Under the pieces are notes generated by a model. The model saw only the letters and a program-made list of their open reading frames with translations, had not been told where the DNA came from and searched no databases. DNA of 64,000 bases from Lewinellaceae bacterium. Lineage in GTDB: Bacteria > Bacteroidota > Bacteroidia > Chitinophagales > Saprospiraceae. The DNA is taken from NCBI GenBank assembly GCA_020636325.1, contig JACJYC010000009.1, forward strand, positions 124,001-188,000, written 5' to 3'. Shown in pieces: positions 60,793-64,000 of this stretch (the first letter of the stretch is position 1; each line of letters opens with the position of its first letter). Both the position numbers and the translations under genes were made by a program.

Positions 60793-60859
60793 GGAATTCG
60801 GATTTGACGGCACAAGGCCTTGGCGGGCGGAGGAGGAACTGATTATTTGTTGAAATTTG

Positions 60860-60867
60860 TATATTTG
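60860..60867 (+). promoter_or_regulatory. -7 element of the glycosidase lipoprotein gene
   Basis: TATATTTG lies 52 bases before the ATG at 60919. Upstream, GGCGGGCGGAGGAGGAAC is a fragment of the GC-rich repeat. Confidence 0.55.
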
Positions 60868-60918
60868 GGTTGGTTGCGTTCTGATCGCATGGATCACATT
60901 GCTGAGAAAACCTAACAC

Positions 60919-63357
60919 ATGCACCGACCCAAATCATTCCAAACAGGCTTCCTGCGCCTGCTTCCGGCCTTTGCGCTGCTGTTGAGCCACTGCAACAATC
61001 CGACCCCGGTTCCGGCAGGATTGCAACGTTATACCGATGACGTTGAGGGCCTGACCGGGCGTGCTGCATACCTCGATTCTCCTTTTGTCACAGCCGGCGA
61101 CCGCCTGTACATGGTGGGCCACCAGAACGGGCAGTTTCCCGACCTAGGCTGGCATGTGACCGGCGAAATGGGCGGCATCTGGGATCATCCCATCAAGCTC
61201 ATGGACGGGTTCACTGCCGCCGTTCAAAGCGCTGCAGGGACAACCTGCCTCATCCAGGCCGATACCTTCATCAACTATCCGTTTGCCAACAAGCAGATAT
61301 TCAGTTCCTTGCCCGGCCACTTGCGGGTGGAGCGCTTCCAGTTTGTCCCCGACAGCCTGGAGGCCGTTGTGGTTGAATTCAAAATGATCAACCTCTCCGA
61401 CCGGCCGCAATCGCTCAGGTTCGAATTCACAGGGTATACGGATCTGCGGCCCGTCTGGCTGGGGGAACGAACCGGGATGATCGACGGTCCGGATTACGCG
61501 GAATGGGATGAGACCAACCGCGCCTGGCTGGCCAGAGACAGCCTCAACGACTGGTACGTGATGTTCGGTTCTGCCCTTGCGGGAAAAAACAAACCGAGCC
61601 CCGGGGTGGATTGCAGTTACCATCCTGCCGGAAAAGGAACCGCGGCCACCATTGGGTACGACCTGGAGCTCCCGCCCAACGGCGTGGTGCTGGTTCCGTT
61701 CACCATTGCGGGTTCGTATGAATCCGAAGAAAAGGTCAGGGCCGTATTTTCCGGCGTCCGGCAGGGCGCTTCCGGTTTGCTGGCCGCGAAAAAAGCCCGG
61801 TACGCCGCCCTGGCTGCCCGGACCCGGCTGATCATACCGGATAAGCAATTGCAGCAGACCTTTGAATGGCTTAAATACAATGACGATTGGCTGGTGCGGG
61901 ATGTGCCGGAGATCGGGCGCGGCCTGTCAGCCGGTCTGCCGGATTACCCCTGGTGGTTCGGGGCCGATAATGAATATGCGCTCAAAGGGCTCATCGCCAC
62001 CGGGCGGCGCGACCTGGTATACAGCACCATCGACCTGCTGGTAAACATTTCGGAAAAGGCCAACGGCAACGGGCGGATCATCCACGAGGTATCCACCAAC
62101 GGGGCCGTTTTCAACCCCGGGAACATCAATGAAACCCCGCAGTTCGCTTCCCTGATCCGGACCGTTTATCAATGGACCGGCGATCGCGCGTTCCTGGAAA
62201 AATACTACCCCGTCGTCAAAAAAGGGCTCGACTGGCTGATGCGCGAAAATGACCGAGACCTCAATCTGCTACCGGATGGGTTCGGCATGATGGAGATCCA
62301 CGGCATGAACAGCGAGATGGTCGATGTGGCCGCCTATACCCAAAAAGCCTTTGCGGATGCCGCCGCCATGGCGCGCGCGATGAATGAGGATTCCCTGGCT
62401 GCGGTGTATGACGGCCTTGCCGGACAGCTGGCGGAAAAGATCAACACCGAATTCTGGGCGCCGGATTATGGTTCGTACGCCGACTTTGTGGGCAACAACT
62501 GGCAGGCGCTCACCCTGCTCCAGGACGCTCTGGTACGCGCGGATACCCTGCACAAACCCTGGGCTTCCGAAGAGCTGACCGCTACCCGCGACAAACTGCT
62601 GCAATCCACCGCTTATTATAAGAAGCAAGGGTTTGTGCTGTACCACAACTGGGTAGTGAACACCCCGATGGAAACCGGCGTTGCGGACCCGGATAAAGCG
62701 CTTAAAGCCCTGGAAACGGGCGCCAGGTTCGTCAATCCGTTTGGCATGTTCGTCACCGGCATCGACCGCGATGAATCTGCCGGAAAGGATGAAGGTTCAT
62801 TTGCGGCCGGTAAGAAGATATTCTCCTATACCGGCGCGGTAATGACCCTGCCGACCGGCGTGCAGGCGGTAGCCGAGAACAATTACGGCCGCCCCGATCA
62901 GGCCCTGGATTACCTCAAGCGCATGACCCGAAGTTTCGGGTACGCCCTGCCCGGTTCCATTTATGAGGTATCCCCCGATTTCGGCATGATGACCCAGGCG
63001 TGGACGATCTATAGTTTTGCCGTTCCGATCGTGCAGCAATTCTTCGGGATCCAACCGGAAGCTGCCGGGAAAAGCATCCGCATCCGGCCCCAAATGCCGG
63101 CAGAATGGGCGGATGCCAGCCTGGAAAAAGTGTTGATCGGCAACAACGAGTTGGACATGCATTACAAAAAATCCGGTAAAAAGCTGGAAATTGCCCTCCG
63201 CCAAACCCAGGCCGATTGGCGGATCAGATTTTATTTGCCTTCCGGTGAATACGGCAAATGGAAAGTGAACGGAGCGGTCATCGATCCGGATACAGAGGGC
63301 CCGTTCCAGTTCGTGGAACTGATGGGAGAGGAAATCCTGATTGAACTGATGAATTAA
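60919..63357 (+). CDS. Lipoprotein six-hairpin glycosidase (glycogen debranching/trehalase-like)
   Basis: The 812-residue protein has a lipoprotein signal (FALLLSHC, Cys25). An N-terminal beta-sandwich (about 40-310, FTGYTDLRPVW) precedes an (alpha/alpha)6 barrel from about 325 to 700. The barrel contains LPDYPWWFGADNEYALKGL near residue 343, RIIHEVSTNG near 390 and GMMEIHGMNSEMVDVAAY near 457, where acidic residues could be the catalytic acid and base. A final beta domain (IRIRPQMPAEWADASLEKV) is typical of GH15/GDE/GH78-like clans. Substrate and exact CAZy family are not decidable by eye. Confidence 0.82.
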   Translation: MHRPKSFQTGFLRLLPAFALLLSHCNNPTPVPAGLQRYTDDVEGLTGRAAYLDSPFVTAGDRLYMVGHQNGQFPDLGWHVTGEMGGIWDHPIKLMDGFTAAVQSAAGTTCLIQADTFINYPFANKQIFSSLPGHLRVERFQFVPDSLEAVVVEFKMINLSDRPQSLRFEFTGYTDLRPVWLGERTGMIDGPDYAEWDETNRAWLARDSLNDWYVMFGSALAGKNKPSPGVDCSYHPAGKGTAATIGYDLELPPNGVVLVPFTIAGSYESEEKVRAVFSGVRQGASGLLAAKKARYAALAARTRLIIPDKQLQQTFEWLKYNDDWLVRDVPEIGRGLSAGLPDYPWWFGADNEYALKGLIATGRRDLVYSTIDLLVNISEKANGNGRIIHEVSTNGAVFNPGNINETPQFASLIRTVYQWTGDRAFLEKYYPVVKKGLDWLMRENDRDLNLLPDGFGMMEIHGMNSEMVDVAAYTQKAFADAAAMARAMNEDSLAAVYDGLAGQLAEKINTEFWAPDYGSYADFVGNNWQALTLLQDALVRADTLHKPWASEELTATRDKLLQSTAYYKKQGFVLYHNWVVNTPMETGVADPDKALKALETGARFVNPFGMFVTGIDRDESAGKDEGSFAAGKKIFSYTGAVMTLPTGVQAVAENNYGRPDQALDYLKRMTRSFGYALPGSIYEVSPDFGMMTQAWTIYSFAVPIVQQFFGIQPEAAGKSIRIRPQMPAEWADASLEKVLIGNNELDMHYKKSGKKLEIALRQTQADWRIRFYLPSGEYGKWKVNGAVIDPDTEGPFQFVELMGEEILIELMN

Positions 63358-63605
63358 ATCGATCAGGCTGAATATCGCGATTGAAATGATCGCCTGACGG
63401 ACGGTAGAAATCGGATCATCTGGAGCAATCGGAAAATTGAACCGATTAAGCCGAATGATACGATTGGGCTGACCAACCGACGGACGCCCAAAATCCCCAC
63501 CTTCGCTGACGCCGTCTGCCGTAGGCGACTTTGTCGTCCGGAGGCTGAAGCTACGGCCACCGGGCGACGAAGCTTCAGCGAAGTTGCCGGGCGGTGAAAT
63601 CAATC
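63358..63605. repeat. Mixed repeat region downstream of the glycosidase gene
   Basis: 63426-63489 is an inverted, diverged copy of the 72-bp unit at 52531 (GACCAACCGACGGACGCCC). 63531-63595 is a copy of the GC-rich element (GAAGCTACGGCCACCGGGCG). AATCGAATCAATCGACC words of the nonamer family follow to 63636. Confidence 0.8.
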
Positions 63606-63646
63606 GAATCAATCGACCAATCGAATCAATCAAAAAAAATATATCC

Positions 63647-64000
63647 ATGAAAACCGTTTTGGTGACCGGCGGTACAGGTTACATCGGCTCCTGGGTGGTC
63701 AAATACCTGTTGGAGGAAGGGCATGTTGTGCGGGTGGCAGTGCGCGACAAAACGGCTGCTGCAAAGATCCGACACCTGGAAATCATAGCCCAATCGGCGC
63801 CGGGTACGCTGGAGTTCTGGGAGGCGGACCTGCTCAAGCCGGGATCTTTTCAGGATGCGATGCAGGGGTGCGAAGAAGTATACCATATGGCATCGCCGTT
63901 TTTATTCAGCCGGTTCAAGGACCCGTTCCGGGAGTTGATCAACCCGGCGGTGGAAGGCACCCGGAACGTGCTGGAATCCGTCAACCGGACGGTGTCCGTC
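63647..64000 (+). CDS. NAD(P)-dependent epimerase/dihydroflavonol reductase-like protein (partial)
   Basis: The first 118 residues are present. They have the extended-SDR Rossmann motif VLVTGGTGYIGSWVVKYLLEEGH, the Arg-containing VRVAVRDK that favours NADP, an EADLLKPGSFQDAMQGC segment and YHMASPFLF. This is the atypical SDR group containing dihydroflavonol-4-reductase-like enzymes. The catalytic YxxxK lies beyond the window. The frame is open at base 64000. Confidence 0.87.
   Translation, partial: MKTVLVTGGTGYIGSWVVKYLLEEGHVVRVAVRDKTAAAKIRHLEIIAQSAPGTLEFWEADLLKPGSFQDAMQGCEEVYHMASPFLFSRFKDPFRELINPAVEGTRNVLESVNRTVSV

Overview
The window looks like a chromosomal segment of a free-living Bacteroidota, most likely of the Saprospiria/Lewinella-Haliscomenobacter type. 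The evidence is: the Bacteroidota -7 promoter element TAnnTTTG upstream of many genes; a secreted xylanase with a C-terminal type IX secretion (T9SS) sorting domain; a PorE-like lipoprotein; phylum-typical families (DUF3667, LytS/LytTR pairs, approximately 800-residue MacB/FtsX permeases, Bacteroidota TamB and AsmA proteins); and gene boundaries filled with short-period tandem repeats. No rRNA, tRNA, CRISPR array, transposase or phage gene was seen. The family assignments below come from motifs and architecture read by eye, not from database searches.

Layout. 1-3857: partial NadR-like kinase, two tandem DUF3667 zinc-ribbon membrane proteins, an unknown protein and a YheT-type hydrolase. 3944-8824: a giant TamB protein. 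9114-13254: a 3.9-kb block (PorE-like OmpA lipoprotein, TapB-like protein, decayed outer-membrane barrel, DinB protein) bounded by a perfect 120-bp inverted repeat. 13576-15631: ECF sigma factor overlapping a probable anti-sigma protein with a barrel-like C-terminus. 16024-18004: aspartoacylase-like enzyme plus ATP-grasp ligase.

18164-28588 is the functional core: a complete assimilatory sulfate reduction locus. An Rrf2 regulator is followed by cysJ, cysI, uroporphyrinogen methyltransferase, cysteine synthase, an iron-sulfur APS reductase, cysD, a siroheme-synthase/TSUP-permease fusion and cysN. Sulfate is activated by CysDN, reduced by CysH and CysJI, and fixed into cysteine by CysK/M. SUMT and the fusion protein supply siroheme for CysI. 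A 9-bp dyad upstream of cysJ is a good candidate operator for the Rrf2 protein.

29190-40929: GH5 glycosidase, HigBA toxin-antitoxin pair, serine hydrolase, PhyH dioxygenase, GH10 xylanase, AsmA protein and a methyltransferase. 41223-53472: tyrS, a LolC/E-type permease, a HExxH protein, two MacB/FtsX permeases, a SerA-like dehydrogenase, a small exported protein and CvpA. 53432-64000: lysoplasmalogenase, subtilase, LytS/LytTR two-component pair, DUF3267 protein, TPR/HupE pair, a six-hairpin glycosidase lipoprotein and the start of an epimerase/reductase.

The most unusual aspect is the intergenic DNA. It carries several families of 7-, 8-, 9- and 10-bp tandem repeats, a MITE-like element of about 100 bp in three copies with a partly co-varying stem, composite and palindromic dispersed repeats, a possible structured RNA at 39748-39853, and the 120-bp perfect inverted repeat that could invert a 3.9-kb gene block.
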